NCBI GenBank assembly: GCA_030652255.1
Contig: JAUSAZ010000219.1
Coordinates: 1 to 64,000, forward strand
Origin: Myxococcales bacterium
GTDB lineage: Bacteria > Myxococcota_A > Polyangia > Polyangiales > Ga0077539
Length of the DNA stretch: 64,000 nucleotides
Direction: 5' to 3'
The notes beneath the pieces were generated by a model. It saw nothing but the letters and a program-made list of their open reading frames with translations, was not told the origin of the DNA and ran no database searches. Shown here in pieces: positions 34,531-43,604 of the stretch (its first letter is position 1; every line of letters begins with the position of its first letter). The position numbers and the translations under genes are program-made.

Positions 34531-35664
34531 GTGCCCGACCGCGTGCGCGTCCTCTTCTTCATTTCGTCCTTCGAGCAGGGTGGGGCCGAGCGGCAGGTCG
34601 CCGAGCTGGTGCGGGGCCTCGACCTCGCGCGTTACGAGCCCCACGTCGCCGTCTGCAACGAGACCGACCAGCTCGGCTACGCGCTGCCCTTCGCCTCGCG
34701 CACGGCCCTCGGGGCGCCATCGGGCCCGACGCCGCGCACGCTGCCGCGCCTCGTCGGGTTGCTCCGCCGGCTGCGGCCCGACCTCCTGCACTCGTACCTC
34801 GGGCACCAGAACATCTACGGCCGCCTCGCGGTGCGCCTCGCGGGCGTCGGGCGGGCCATCGGCTCGGTGCGCTGCACCCAGCTCCCGGCGCAGTACATCC
34901 GCCACGAGCGCCTCACGCACCGGCTGACGCACGGGCTCATCGTGAACTCCGTCGCCATCCGCGACGAGCTCGTCCGCCGCGCGGGCCTCGACGCGGCGCG
35001 CATCGACGTGGTCGAGAACGGCGTCGACGCCGCGCGCTTCCGCCCGCTCTCGGCGGAGGAGCGCGAGGCCGAGCGCCGTCGCTTCGGCATGCGCGGCACG
35101 ACGGTGCTCGTCCCGGGCCGCATCTGCGCGCAGAAGAACCAGGTCTCCGTGGTGCGCGCGCTCGCGCGGCTTCGCGCCGAGGGGGCGCTCCCGCCCGACC
35201 TGGAGGTGGTCTTCGCCGGCCGGCAGGAGGACTCGACGCGCTACGGGACGCTCCTCCAGGCTGCGCTCGCGGTGCACCGGCTCGGCCCGCGGGTGCGCTT
35301 CCTCGGCGTCGTGCGCGACGTCGAGCGGCTCATGGGCGCGGCCGACGCGATGCTGCTGCCGTCGCGCTACGAGGGCCTGCCCAACGTGGTGCTGGAGGCG
35401 ATGGGCTGCGGGTGTCCGGCGATCGTCTCGGGCCCCGCCAACGCCGACGCGCTCGTACGCGACGGGGGTGAGGGCGTCGCGATGGGCGACCCGACGCCCG
35501 CCGCCATCGCCGCGGGCCTCGGCCGCTTCCTGCGCACCAGCGCGGCGGAGCGCGAGGCCATGGGGCGCGCCGGGCGGCAGCACGTGGTCGAGCGCTTCAG
35601 CGTCGAGCGCATGGTGTCTCGCACCGCCGAGGTCTACGAGCGGGTGCTCCGGAGCCCGCGGTGA
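34531..35664 (+). CDS. GT4-family glycosyltransferase, copy 1
   Basis: This 377-aa cytoplasmic GT-B enzyme would transfer a sugar from a nucleotide donor. The N-terminus VLFFISSFEQGGAERQVAEL is the acceptor-side motif of family 4. The donor side has VPGRICAQKN and PSRYEGLPNVVLEAMGCGCP, with the E-x7-E signature. It is clearly related to the GT4 at 38968, which is in opposite orientation. GTG 34531 is chosen from the promoter position. The flippase gene follows with a 4-nt GTGA overlap, giving an operon GT4-flippase-methyltransferase. Confidence 0.88.
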   Translation: MPDRVRVLFFISSFEQGGAERQVAELVRGLDLARYEPHVAVCNETDQLGYALPFASRTALGAPSGPTPRTLPRLVGLLRRLRPDLLHSYLGHQNIYGRLAVRLAGVGRAIGSVRCTQLPAQYIRHERLTHRLTHGLIVNSVAIRDELVRRAGLDAARIDVVENGVDAARFRPLSAEEREAERRRFGMRGTTVLVPGRICAQKNQVSVVRALARLRAEGALPPDLEVVFAGRQEDSTRYGTLLQAALAVHRLGPRVRFLGVVRDVERLMGAADAMLLPSRYEGLPNVVLEAMGCGCPAIVSGPANADALVRDGGEGVAMGDPTPAAIAAGLGRFLRTSAAEREAMGRAGRQHVVERFSVERMVSRTAEVYERVLRSPR

Positions 35665-37154
35665 GCGAGGCGAAGCGCGAGGCGCACGGCATCGGGATCA
35701 ACCTCCTGACCCTCCTCGCGCAGGCGGCGCTGCCCGCCTTCCACGTGCAGCTCGCGCGCTTCCTCCAGGCCGGCGGGTACGGCGTCTACACGTGGTCCAA
35801 CAGCTTCGTGGACATGTTCTCGCTGCTCACCCTCTTCGGCATGGACCAGGCGGTCGCGCGGCACGTCGCGCTCGCCTACGCCGAGAAGGATGACCGCGGC
35901 GCCGTGGTCGCCACCGGCACTGCGCTGCGCGTGGTGCTGCTCTCGGGGTTGCTTATCAGCGGCGCGCTGTTCTTCGTGGCCCCGGTGGTGGCGTCGATGC
36001 AGCACAAGCCCGAGCTCGTCACCCCGCTGCGCCTCCTCGCGGCGACGCCCGTCTTCTACCACGCGACCACCATCTTCCTGGTGGCCACGCAGGCGCGCGG
36101 GGTGATGACCTACAACTTCTGGGTGCGCGGCCTGGTGCAGCCGCTCGGGCTGCTCGCGCTCACCTCCCTGGCGCTGCGCTTGTCGCCCACCGTCGCCGCC
36201 GCCTGCCTCGCGGTCGCCGCCGGCATGGCCCTGACCACCGTCGCCGCGGCGTACTTCTACAGCCGCCAGCTCCCGCTCGGGCTCACCCTGCGCGCCGCCG
36301 CGAGCGGACCCGTCGACCGGGCGATGCTCCGCCTCGCCGTGCCGCTCGTCGCGGTGAACCTCATCTGGGCGCTCCAGGGGCGCATCGACGCCCTGTTGCT
36401 CGGCCACTACCGCAGCAGCGCGGAGATGGGCGCCTACGCCGCGTGCGTGCTCTACGTGACCAGCATCAGCCAGCTGCGGGGCGCCTTCGACCCGGTGGTG
36501 TGCGCGGCCATCCCCGCGGCGCTGCAGAAGGGTGACATCGCCGGGCTCACCGCCACCATCCAGCGGCAGACCCGCTGGGTCGCCCTCGGCGCGGTGCCGC
36601 TCGCGGTGCTGTTCGGCGGCTTCGGCGACGGCCTGCTGTCGGTCTTCGGCCACGGCTTCGAGCGCGGGGCCTACGCCATGATGGCCCTCTCCGTCGGGCA
36701 CCTCGTGAACGCCCTCTCGCTGGCGGCCTACGTCATCCCGATGAGCGGCAACCCCCGCTTCGGCGCCATCGCCGCGGGCCTGAGCGTCGGGCTCCAGGCC
36801 GTCCTGCTCCCGCTGCTCCTGCCGCGCCTCGGCCTCACCGGGGCCGCGATCTCCGCCGCGGCGGGGCTCGTCACCGCGCAGACCTTCCAGATGGTCTTCG
36901 CGTACCGGCTCACGCGGGTGCACGGGATGTCCATCGGCCTCGCGCGCATCGCCCTCTGCGGCGCTGGGGCGCTCGCGGTCGGACGCCAGATCTTCGGCAT
37001 GGTGCCCGGCTCGCTCGCGGCCCGCTTCTTCGGCGGCGTCGGCGTAGCGGGCGTGGTCTACCTCGCCCTCATCGTCGCGTTCGGCCTGGAGCCCGCGGAG
37101 CGCGAACGCCTTCTGCATCTGGCGCTCCGTCTGGTACGGAGACGTACCCGATGA
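35661..37154 (+). CDS. Wzx-like polysaccharide flippase (MOP superfamily)
   Basis: The 497-aa protein has about 12-14 hydrophobic helices along its whole length, with short loops, as in MOP-superfamily flippases that move lipid-linked oligosaccharides across the inner membrane. The opening GIGINLLTLLAQAALPAF and the repeated half-structure fit. Positively charged residues inside helices (for example near QGRIDALLLGHY) suit an anionic sugar. The GTG start overlaps the GT4 stop by 4 nt, and the stop overlaps the next methyltransferase by 4 nt, so the three are translated together. Confidence 0.85.
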   Translation: MSEAKREAHGIGINLLTLLAQAALPAFHVQLARFLQAGGYGVYTWSNSFVDMFSLLTLFGMDQAVARHVALAYAEKDDRGAVVATGTALRVVLLSGLLISGALFFVAPVVASMQHKPELVTPLRLLAATPVFYHATTIFLVATQARGVMTYNFWVRGLVQPLGLLALTSLALRLSPTVAAACLAVAAGMALTTVAAAYFYSRQLPLGLTLRAAASGPVDRAMLRLAVPLVAVNLIWALQGRIDALLLGHYRSSAEMGAYAACVLYVTSISQLRGAFDPVVCAAIPAALQKGDIAGLTATIQRQTRWVALGAVPLAVLFGGFGDGLLSVFGHGFERGAYAMMALSVGHLVNALSLAAYVIPMSGNPRFGAIAAGLSVGLQAVLLPLLLPRLGLTGAAISAAAGLVTAQTFQMVFAYRLTRVHGMSIGLARIALCGAGALAVGRQIFGMVPGSLAARFFGGVGVAGVVYLALIVAFGLEPAERERLLHLALRLVRRRTR

Positions 37155-38107
37155 ACCCATCCCCGATCTGCCCCGCGTGCGGCGAGCGCGAGCGCCTCGT
37201 CGTCCTCTCCGAGACCCCGGTCGACGTGGTCTGGGACGCCCTCGAGGGCGTGCTCCGCCGCGTCCTCCCTCCGGCCCTGCGCGCGCGCAACACGCCCGAG
37301 GCCACCCTCACGCTGCGCCGCTGCGACGCCTGCGACCTGCGCTTCTTCTGGCCGCTGCGCGCGGGCGACGCGGAGTTCTACGCGTCGGTGGTCGACGACG
37401 TGGGCTACCGGACCGAGAAGTGGGAGTTCGCCTGGGTGCGCGCGCGCACCGCCGCCGGGAGCCGCGCCCTCGACGTCGGCTGCGGGCACGGGGTCTTCCT
37501 CGCCGGGCTCCTGCGCCGCGGCGACACCGTCTTCGGCCTGGAGCAGAGCGACGAGGTCGCCGCGCGCACGGCGGCCCGGGGCATCCCGATGTCCATGGAG
37601 TCCATCGAGACCTACGCCCGCGCCAACGCCGGGGCCTACGACTTCGCGAGCGCCTTCCACGTCCTCGAGCATGTGACCGACCCGCCGGCCTTCGTGCGCG
37701 ACGTGGCGCGCTGCGTCCGGCCGGGGGGATCGGTCTTCCTCTCAATGCCCAACGACGAGCGCACCTTCCGCCCGACGCTCGAGCCGCTCGATTTCCCGCC
37801 CCACCACCTCACCCGGTGGACCGAGCGCGCGCTCCGCTCGCTGGCCGGCCGCCTTGGACTGCGGGTGGTCGAGGTCGGCTTCGAGCCGCTCGCCCACGAC
37901 ACCGCGCGGTACACCCTGGAGAAGCGCCTGCACGCCGCCGTCCGGGCGTCGGTGCCCGCGGTGGGTAACGCCCTCGGCGCGGCCGCGGGCTTCCTCGCTG
38001 CGCGGGCGATCTTCCCCAGCCGCCGGCTGTACGAGGCCGCCGAGCTCGCGCGGCGCTTCGAGCTCCGGGGCCTCTCCCTCGTCGCGCGCCTCGAGGTGCC
38101 GCGCTGA
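37151..38107 (+). CDS. Zinc-ribbon class I methyltransferase
   Basis: This 318-aa protein begins with a zinc-ribbon-like pair CPAC (7-10) and CDAC (58-61), followed by a SAM-binding domain: ALDVGCGHGVFLAGLLRRG, FHVLEHVTDPPAFVRDV and PHHLTRWTERAL. The same layout is common for methyltransferases in polysaccharide clusters that methylate sugars. Its ATG overlaps the flippase stop (ATGA), so it belongs to the same operon. The C-terminal 60 residues contain a weak hydrophobic stretch that may touch the membrane. It ends 3 bp before the convergent GT2 gene. Confidence 0.83.
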   Translation: MNPSPICPACGERERLVVLSETPVDVVWDALEGVLRRVLPPALRARNTPEATLTLRRCDACDLRFFWPLRAGDAEFYASVVDDVGYRTEKWEFAWVRARTAAGSRALDVGCGHGVFLAGLLRRGDTVFGLEQSDEVAARTAARGIPMSMESIETYARANAGAYDFASAFHVLEHVTDPPAFVRDVARCVRPGGSVFLSMPNDERTFRPTLEPLDFPPHHLTRWTERALRSLAGRLGLRVVEVGFEPLAHDTARYTLEKRLHAAVRASVPAVGNALGAAAGFLAARAIFPSRRLYEAAELARRFELRGLSLVARLEVPR

Positions 38108-38110
38108 CCG

Positions 38111-38971
38111 CTACCCGGCGCGGCGCAGCCGCGAGAGCGCCGCGAGCCCGTAGCCCTCGACGCAGCGGCCGAGCGCCCGCGCGGTGCGCCGGACGTCCCC
38201 GGACGCCAGGAACTGCTTCGCCGCCGCCCCCATCACGTCGCCGTACTGCCGCGGGCTCCACCGACGGAGCTTGTCGAGATAGTCCGTCGCCTCTTCGGTG
38301 AGCACCACGAAGGAGCGGTACTGCCGCGGGTTGGCGCGCAGGTTGGACAGCCGCCGCGACGTGAGGCGGTCGGCGCCCTCGGTGTGATAGATCCGCAGCC
38401 CGCGGTGCACGTAGTACCAGCGCGCGCCCTCGTGGATGCGCGTCCAGAGCACGGCCTCGCGGCCCGCGATGCGCTCGTCGAAGCGGTGGGCTCCGAGCAG
38501 GGCGGCGCGGAAGATCCCCCAGAACTCCCCGCGGGTGTCCCCGAGCGAGGCGCGCAGGTCGATGTATCGGTCGCGGTCCCACCCGCGGCCCGAGAGCCCG
38601 CCGGTGCGCGAGTCGACGCAGTTGCAGGCGATGGCGTCGAGGGTGGGGTCGACGTCGCGCAGCACCGCCATGAGGGCCGAGAGGGCGCCGGGCGCGAGCT
38701 CGTCGTCGCTGTCGAGCGTGCCGATCCACTCGCCCGCGCAGTGCTCGAAGCCGGTGTTCTTCGCGGCGGTCACCCCGCGGTTGCGGTCGTGGCGCACGAG
38801 CTTGATGCGCGCCTCGGCGGCGTAGCGCCCGACGACGGCGACGGTGTCGTCCGCCGAGCCGTCGTCGACGACGATCACCTCCCAGTCGGTCCAGTCCTGC
38901 GCGATCACGCTGTCGAGGGCGCGGGGGAGGGTGTGGGCCCGGTTGTACGCGGCCATCACCAGCGAGATCAC
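38111..38971 (-). CDS. GT2-family glycosyltransferase
   Basis: The 286-aa protein is a GT-A inverting enzyme. It has the family pattern VISLVMAAYNRAHTLPRALD, VIVVDDGSADDT, and the metal-binding DSDDE at about residues 79-83. No membrane helix is present, so it acts at the cytoplasmic face of the membrane. The GTG start (38971) overlaps the stop of the upstream GT4 by 4 nt, so the two are coupled. Frames continuing upstream are shadows of the GT4 gene. Confidence 0.87.
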   Translation of the reverse strand: MISLVMAAYNRAHTLPRALDSVIAQDWTDWEVIVVDDGSADDTVAVVGRYAAEARIKLVRHDRNRGVTAAKNTGFEHCAGEWIGTLDSDDELAPGALSALMAVLRDVDPTLDAIACNCVDSRTGGLSGRGWDRDRYIDLRASLGDTRGEFWGIFRAALLGAHRFDERIAGREAVLWTRIHEGARWYYVHRGLRIYHTEGADRLTSRRLSNLRANPRQYRSFVVLTEEATDYLDKLRRWSPRQYGDVMGAAAKQFLASGDVRRTARALGRCVEGYGLAALSRLRRAG

Positions 38972-40110
38972 GGCGCCGCGAGCCCCGGGTCGCCGAGCAC
39001 CCGCGCGTAGACCGCCACCGTACGCGCGACCATGCGCTGCACCGCGAAGCGCTCCGTCGCCGCGGCGTGGGCGCGCTCGCCCATGCGCGCCCGCTCGTCG
39101 GGGGAGAGCGCCACGAAGCGGCGGATGGCGGCCTCCACGGCCTCCGGGTCGGTGCCCGCACACACCAGCCCCGTCACCCCGTCCTCGATGAGGGCGTCGG
39201 TGTTGGCCGCGGGCGAGACGATGGTCGGGGTGGCGCAGCTCATCGCCTCGATCACGGCGTTGGGCAGGCCCTCGTAGTGGGAGGGCAGCAGCACCCCGTC
39301 GGCCGCGGCGATGAGCCGCTCGATGGGCTTCACGATCCCGACGAAGCGCAGCGCGTCGCCCAGGTCGGCCCGGTCGGCCACACGGCGGATGTGCTCGCCG
39401 ACGCGCGGCGGTGAGCCGCGGCCCGCGAAGACCACCACGAGCTCCGGGGGAAGCGTCCCGGCGCGCTTCATCGACGAGAGCGCGCGCACGATGGCGAGCT
39501 GGTTCTTCTGCTCGGAGAGGCGCCCGGGCACCAGCAGGGCGCAGCGGCCCTCGAGCTTCCACTCCGCGCGGATGGCGGCGCGCGCGGCCGCGTCCACGGG
39601 GCGGAAGCGGCCCTGGTCGACGCCGTTCTCGATCACGTCGATGTCCGCGAGGGGGATGCCCGCGCGGGCGTGCAGCTCGTCGCGGATGCCGACGGAGTTG
39701 CAGATGAGCGCGTCGATCATGCCGTGCGTGGCGCGCTCGTAGAAGACGTCGCGGCGGGGCATGCGGGTGCAGCGCACCGAGGAGACCGCGCGGCCGATGC
39801 CGGTGTAGCGCGCGGCGAGGCGGGCGAAGAGGTTCTCGTAGCCCATGTACGAGTGGATGATGTCCGGCCGCACCTCGCGCACGATGCGCACGAGGCGCGC
39901 GAAGGATCCCGGCGTCGGGCCGAAGCGGGCCTCGATGGAGTAGGGCTCGCCGCCCGGCAGCGTGTACCCGAGGTGGTCGGTGCGGTGGCAGAGCGCGAGG
40001 CGGGCCTCGAAGCGCGCCGGGTCGAGGCCGCGCATGAGCTCCACCATCTGCCGCTCGGCGCCGCCCTGATTGAGCGAGGAGATGAAGAAGAGGACCTTCC
40101 TGCGCGACAT
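38968..40110 (-). CDS. GT4-family glycosyltransferase, copy 2
   Basis: This 380-aa GT-B enzyme is a paralogue of the GT4 at 34531: the N-termini VLFFISSLNQGGAERQMVEL and the equivalent in copy 1 differ at few positions, and the donor-site motif PSHYEGLPNAVIEAMSCATP matches in place. Sugar specificity cannot be read from sequence. It is divergent from asnB copy 2 (101 bp between starts) and coupled to the GT2 gene. GATAGA on the minus strand (40120-40125) lies 9 nt before ATG 40110. Confidence 0.88.
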   Translation of the reverse strand: MSRRKVLFFISSLNQGGAERQMVELMRGLDPARFEARLALCHRTDHLGYTLPGGEPYSIEARFGPTPGSFARLVRIVREVRPDIIHSYMGYENLFARLAARYTGIGRAVSSVRCTRMPRRDVFYERATHGMIDALICNSVGIRDELHARAGIPLADIDVIENGVDQGRFRPVDAAARAAIRAEWKLEGRCALLVPGRLSEQKNQLAIVRALSSMKRAGTLPPELVVVFAGRGSPPRVGEHIRRVADRADLGDALRFVGIVKPIERLIAAADGVLLPSHYEGLPNAVIEAMSCATPTIVSPAANTDALIEDGVTGLVCAGTDPEAVEAAIRRFVALSPDERARMGERAHAAATERFAVQRMVARTVAVYARVLGDPGLAAP

Positions 40111-40119
40111 CCGCGCGTC

Positions 40120-40147
40120 TCTATCACCCGGGTCTGCGGCCAGCAAC
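40120..40147 (-). promoter_or_regulatory. Possible promoter of the second GT4 gene
   Basis: On the minus strand GTTGCT (40142-40147) and GATAGA (40120-40125) are 16 nt apart; the -10 is 9 nt from ATG 40110. On the other strand TTGCCG (40169-40174) and GGTAGC (40191-40196) could serve asnB copy 2. Confidence 0.35.
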
Positions 40148-40211
40148 GAAGGCGCGCGGGGCGCGGGGTTGCCGCGGGGCGCTCCGCGGTGGTAGCGGGT
40201 GCGGCACTTCA

Positions 40212-42089
40212 ATGTGCGGCATCGCCGGGTTCATGGCAGACGACGCGCGCGCCGGGGTGCACCCCGACGACGACGCCGCGGTGAAGCGCATGCTCGACGC
40301 CATCGCCCACCGGGGCCCCGACGCCGAGGGCATCTGGCGCGCGCCGGGCGTGGTGCTCGGCCACCGGCGGCTCTCGATCATCGACCTCAGCGCCGACGGC
40401 AACCAGCCCATCGCCAGCGAGGACGGCGCCGTCACCGCCGTGGTCAACGGCGAGATCTACGACTTCGAGCCCATCCGCGAGGCCCTCGTCGCGAAGGGCC
40501 ACACGCTGCGCTCCCGCTCCGACAGCGAGGTGGTGCTCCACCTCTGGGAAGACCGCGCCGAGGGCTTCGTGCAGGCCATCCACGGGATGTTCGCGCTGGC
40601 GCTCTGGGACGCGCGCCGCCGGGTGCTCGTGCTCGCCCGCGACCGCGCCGGCAAGAAGCCCCTCTTCTACCGCCGCACGCGCCGCGGCCTGGCCTTCGCG
40701 TCCGAGCTCCACGCGCTGGTGCGGGCCTTCCCCGACGAGCGCCCCGCGGTCGACCTCGCGGCCGTCGACGAGTACCTCTCGCTGCAGTACGTGCCCGCGC
40801 CGCGCACCGTCTACGCGGGGGTCTACAAGCTCCCTCCCGCGACCCTCGCGGTGATCGCGCCCGGCGAGGTCCCCGCGCCGAAGCGCTACTGGAGCCGCCC
40901 CTGCGGCGAGACCCTCGGCGCCCCGGAGGACGAGCTCGCGCGCGAGCTCCGCGGCCTGCTCGACGGCGCGGTGCGGCGGCGCATGGTGGCCGACGTGCCC
41001 CTCGGGGCCTTCCTCTCCGGCGGCGTCGACAGCTCGGTCATCGTGGCCCTCATGGCCCGCGCCTCGACGCGCCCCGTGAAGACCTTCTCCATCGGCTTCC
41101 CCGACGCCGACGACAGCGAGCTGCGCTACGCCCGCCTCGTGGCCGCGCGCTACGGCACCGAGCACCACGAGCTGGTGGTGGCGCCGGAGATGACCACGGC
41201 GCTGCGCGAGATCGTCGCGCACCACGGCGAGCCCTTCGGCGACAGCAGCGCGGTGGCCACCTGGTACCTGGCGCGCATGACCCGCGAGCACGTCACGGTG
41301 TCGCTCTCGGGGGACGCCAGCGATGAGAACTTTGCGGGCTACAAGCGCTACAACCCCGCGCGGCTGTCGTCGGCCTTCGAGCACCTCCCGGCGCCGCTGC
41401 GCCCGGCGGTGCAGTGGGCGATGGGTCGGGTCGGGCGGGTGATCCACCCGGACGTGGTGCGCCTCGGGGCCGCGCTCGACCAGGGGGAGGCGGGGCGCTA
41501 CCTCGCGCTGCTCGGCCACTTCACCGCGGACGACAAGGGGCGCTTGTATGGTCCCGCGATGGCGTCGGTCGACCCGGAGGCCACCCGCCGACGCTTCGCC
41601 GCACTGCTGGCCGCGAGCCGCGCGCCGGACCACCTGCGACGGCTGCTCGACCTGGATTTCCAGACCTACCTCGCCGACGACATCAACGCGAAGGTCGACA
41701 TCGCGGCGATGTCCCACGCCCTCGAGGTGCGCTGCCCCTTCCTCGACACGGCGGTGGTGGAGTTCGCGGCGCGGCTCCCCTCGTCGGTGCAGTCGCGCTG
41801 GCGGCCGAAGCACCTGCTGCGCAAGGCGGTGGGCGACCTCGTGCCCGGGGAGATCCTGCGCCGCAGCAAGCGGGGCTTCGGGCTGCCGCTCACCCGGTGG
41901 ATGACCCGCGACCTCGGACCGATGGCGCGCGACCTGCTGCTCGACCGCACCGCCCGCGAGCGCGGGGTGCTCCGGCCGGAGGCGGTGGAGGCGCTCTTCG
42001 CCGATCTCGACGCGGGCCGCGGCGGGGCCGACCGGCTCTGGACGCTCCTGGTGCTGGAGACGTGGTTCCGGGCCTTCGTCGACGGGTGA
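40212..42089 (+). CDS. asnB: Asparagine synthase-type amidotransferase, copy 2
   Basis: The 625-aa protein has Cys2 (MCGIAGF), NGEIYDF in the glutaminase domain, and the PP-loop SGGVDSS in the synthetase domain. It is closely related to copy 1 at 29704 over its full length (both share VNGEIY, RDRAGKKPLFYRR and RRRMVADVPLGAFLSGG). The pair flanks the glycan island with opposite orientation. As with copy 1, a sugar-amidating role is possible; ordinary asparagine synthesis is the alternative. The start is ATG 40212. Confidence 0.9.
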   Translation: MCGIAGFMADDARAGVHPDDDAAVKRMLDAIAHRGPDAEGIWRAPGVVLGHRRLSIIDLSADGNQPIASEDGAVTAVVNGEIYDFEPIREALVAKGHTLRSRSDSEVVLHLWEDRAEGFVQAIHGMFALALWDARRRVLVLARDRAGKKPLFYRRTRRGLAFASELHALVRAFPDERPAVDLAAVDEYLSLQYVPAPRTVYAGVYKLPPATLAVIAPGEVPAPKRYWSRPCGETLGAPEDELARELRGLLDGAVRRRMVADVPLGAFLSGGVDSSVIVALMARASTRPVKTFSIGFPDADDSELRYARLVAARYGTEHHELVVAPEMTTALREIVAHHGEPFGDSSAVATWYLARMTREHVTVSLSGDASDENFAGYKRYNPARLSSAFEHLPAPLRPAVQWAMGRVGRVIHPDVVRLGAALDQGEAGRYLALLGHFTADDKGRLYGPAMASVDPEATRRRFAALLAASRAPDHLRRLLDLDFQTYLADDINAKVDIAAMSHALEVRCPFLDTAVVEFAARLPSSVQSRWRPKHLLRKAVGDLVPGEILRRSKRGFGLPLTRWMTRDLGPMARDLLLDRTARERGVLRPEAVEALFADLDAGRGGADRLWTLLVLETWFRAFVDG

Positions 42090-42098
42090 CCGTGACGG

Positions 42099-42127
42099 GT
42101 GAACCCTCGGGCGGGCCGTGCGATAGT
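42099..42127 (+). promoter_or_regulatory. Probable promoter giving a leaderless mRNA for the alr operon
   Basis: GTGAAC (42099-42104) and GATAGT (42122-42127) are 17 nt apart. The -10 ends 8 nt before ATG 42136. Confidence 0.45.
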
Positions 42128-42135
42128 GCGCGCCC

Positions 42136-42396
42136 ATGATGCACATCTTCGAGTGCCACCTCGTGGCCGGCAGCGACCCGTCGACCCTCCTCTCCGAGGA
42201 GGCCCTGCGGGAGACGCAGGCGCAGGTGATGACCGCCGACGAGGCGCGCGCCGTGGGCTTCGGGAAGTTCGGCGAGCCCAAGGACGGGGGCGAGGTGCGC
42301 CTCGTGGCCGTCGCCGCGCGCGACTCCCAGTGGATCCACCGGGTGATGGAGCGCTCGCCGATCGTCACGAGCTACAAGGTCCACGAGGTCGGGTGA
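42136..42396 (+). CDS. Small protein of unknown function upstream of alr
   Basis: The 86-aa product begins MMHIFECHLVAGSDPSTLLS and has mixed charged and hydrophobic residues, with no signal or membrane helix. It has its own promoter, and its stop overlaps the alanine racemase GTG by 4 nt, so it is translated with alr. A second ATG at 42139 could also serve as the start. The fold looks like a small alpha/beta domain. No family recognised. Confidence 0.7.
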   Translation: MMHIFECHLVAGSDPSTLLSEEALRETQAQVMTADEARAVGFGKFGEPKDGGEVRLVAVAARDSQWIHRVMERSPIVTSYKVHEVG

Positions 42397-43604
42397 GCGA
42401 CGCCGGGGCGACGCTGCGGGTGGTGGTGTCGTCTCGCGCCGACGCCGGGGTGGCCCTGCGCCCCACCCGCGCGGAGATCGACCTCGAGGCGCTCGCGCAC
42501 AACCTCGGCGTGGTGCGGGCGCTGGTCGCCGAAGACCGCTCCGCCCCGCCTCGGGTGTACGCCGTCGTGAAGGCCGACGCGTACGGTCACGGGGTCATCC
42601 CCGTGGCGCGGGCCCTGGAGTCCGCCGGGGTCGACGGGCTCTGCGTGGCCCTCGTCGAGGAGGGCATCGAGCTCCGCGCGGCGGGCGTCTCGCTGCCCAT
42701 CCTGGTGATGTCGGGCCTCTACGGCGACGGGCTGGGCGCGGCGCTCGACGCGAAGCTCACGCCGGTCATCCACGAGGCCTCGCAGCTCCAGGCGCTCCGG
42801 GCCGCGCGCTCGTACCTGCCGGTGCGCGTGCACCTCAAGGTCGACACGGGCATGGGCAGGCTGGGCGTGACGCCCGCGGCGCTGCCGCCCTTCCTCGACG
42901 CCATCGCCTCCATGGGGCACGTGGTGGTGGAGGGCCTGATGACCCACTTCGCCAACGCCGACTGCGACGACCCGAGCTTCACCGCGACGCAGCTCGCGCG
43001 CTTCGAGGCGGCGAGGGCGCTCTGCGCGCAGCACGGAATACACCCCGAGGTATGCCACGCGGCGGCGAGCGCGGCGGCCTTCCGGATGCCCGAGGCGCGG
43101 CTCGACCTCGTGCGGGTGGGCGTCGCCCTGTACGGGGTCACGCCCTTCCTGCACGACGCGCCGGGCCTGCTGCCCGTGATGCGCCTGCGCACCGAGGTCA
43201 TCGCCCTGCGCGAGCTTTCCCCCGGGTCGCCGGTCGGGTACGGCGGCGCGTGGCGCAGCGGCCGGCCGTCGGTGATCGCGACGCTCCCGGTGGGCTACGC
43301 CGACGGCTTCTTCCGGCGGCTGTCGTCCGACGCCGAGGTGCTCATCCAGGGCCAGCGGTGCCGGGTGGTGGGCAACGTCTCGATGGACATGACCACCGTC
43401 GACGTCACCGACCTCGCCCGGCTCTCGGGCGTGGCGGTGGGCGACGAGGCGGTGCTCCTCGGCTCGCAGCGCGGCGCGGGGGGCTTCGACGTCATCCGGG
43501 CCGAGGAGATCGCGCGCCGGGTGGGCACGATCCCCTACGAGGTGCTCACCGCGGTCTCGCGCCGGGTGCCGCGCTCGTACCGCGAACGGTCCGCCGGCCG
43601 ATGA
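42393..43604 (+). CDS. alr: Alanine racemase
   Basis: Alr interconverts L- and D-alanine with pyridoxal phosphate, supplying D-Ala for peptidoglycan. The 403-aa product has the PLP lysine in VYAVVKADAYGHG, HLKVDTGMGRLG, the second catalytic tyrosine in SPVGYGGAW and the C-terminal VGNVSMDMTTVDVT barrel motif. Its N-terminus carries about 25 extra residues before RPTRAEIDLEAL. The GTG start overlaps the small upstream gene, and the stop overlaps the MlaE-like permease (ATGA), so all are one operon. Confidence 0.95.
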   Translation: MSDAGATLRVVVSSRADAGVALRPTRAEIDLEALAHNLGVVRALVAEDRSAPPRVYAVVKADAYGHGVIPVARALESAGVDGLCVALVEEGIELRAAGVSLPILVMSGLYGDGLGAALDAKLTPVIHEASQLQALRAARSYLPVRVHLKVDTGMGRLGVTPAALPPFLDAIASMGHVVVEGLMTHFANADCDDPSFTATQLARFEAARALCAQHGIHPEVCHAAASAAAFRMPEARLDLVRVGVALYGVTPFLHDAPGLLPVMRLRTEVIALRELSPGSPVGYGGAWRSGRPSVIATLPVGYADGFFRRLSSDAEVLIQGQRCRVVGNVSMDMTTVDVTDLARLSGVAVGDEAVLLGSQRGAGGFDVIRAEEIARRVGTIPYEVLTAVSRRVPRSYRERSAGR

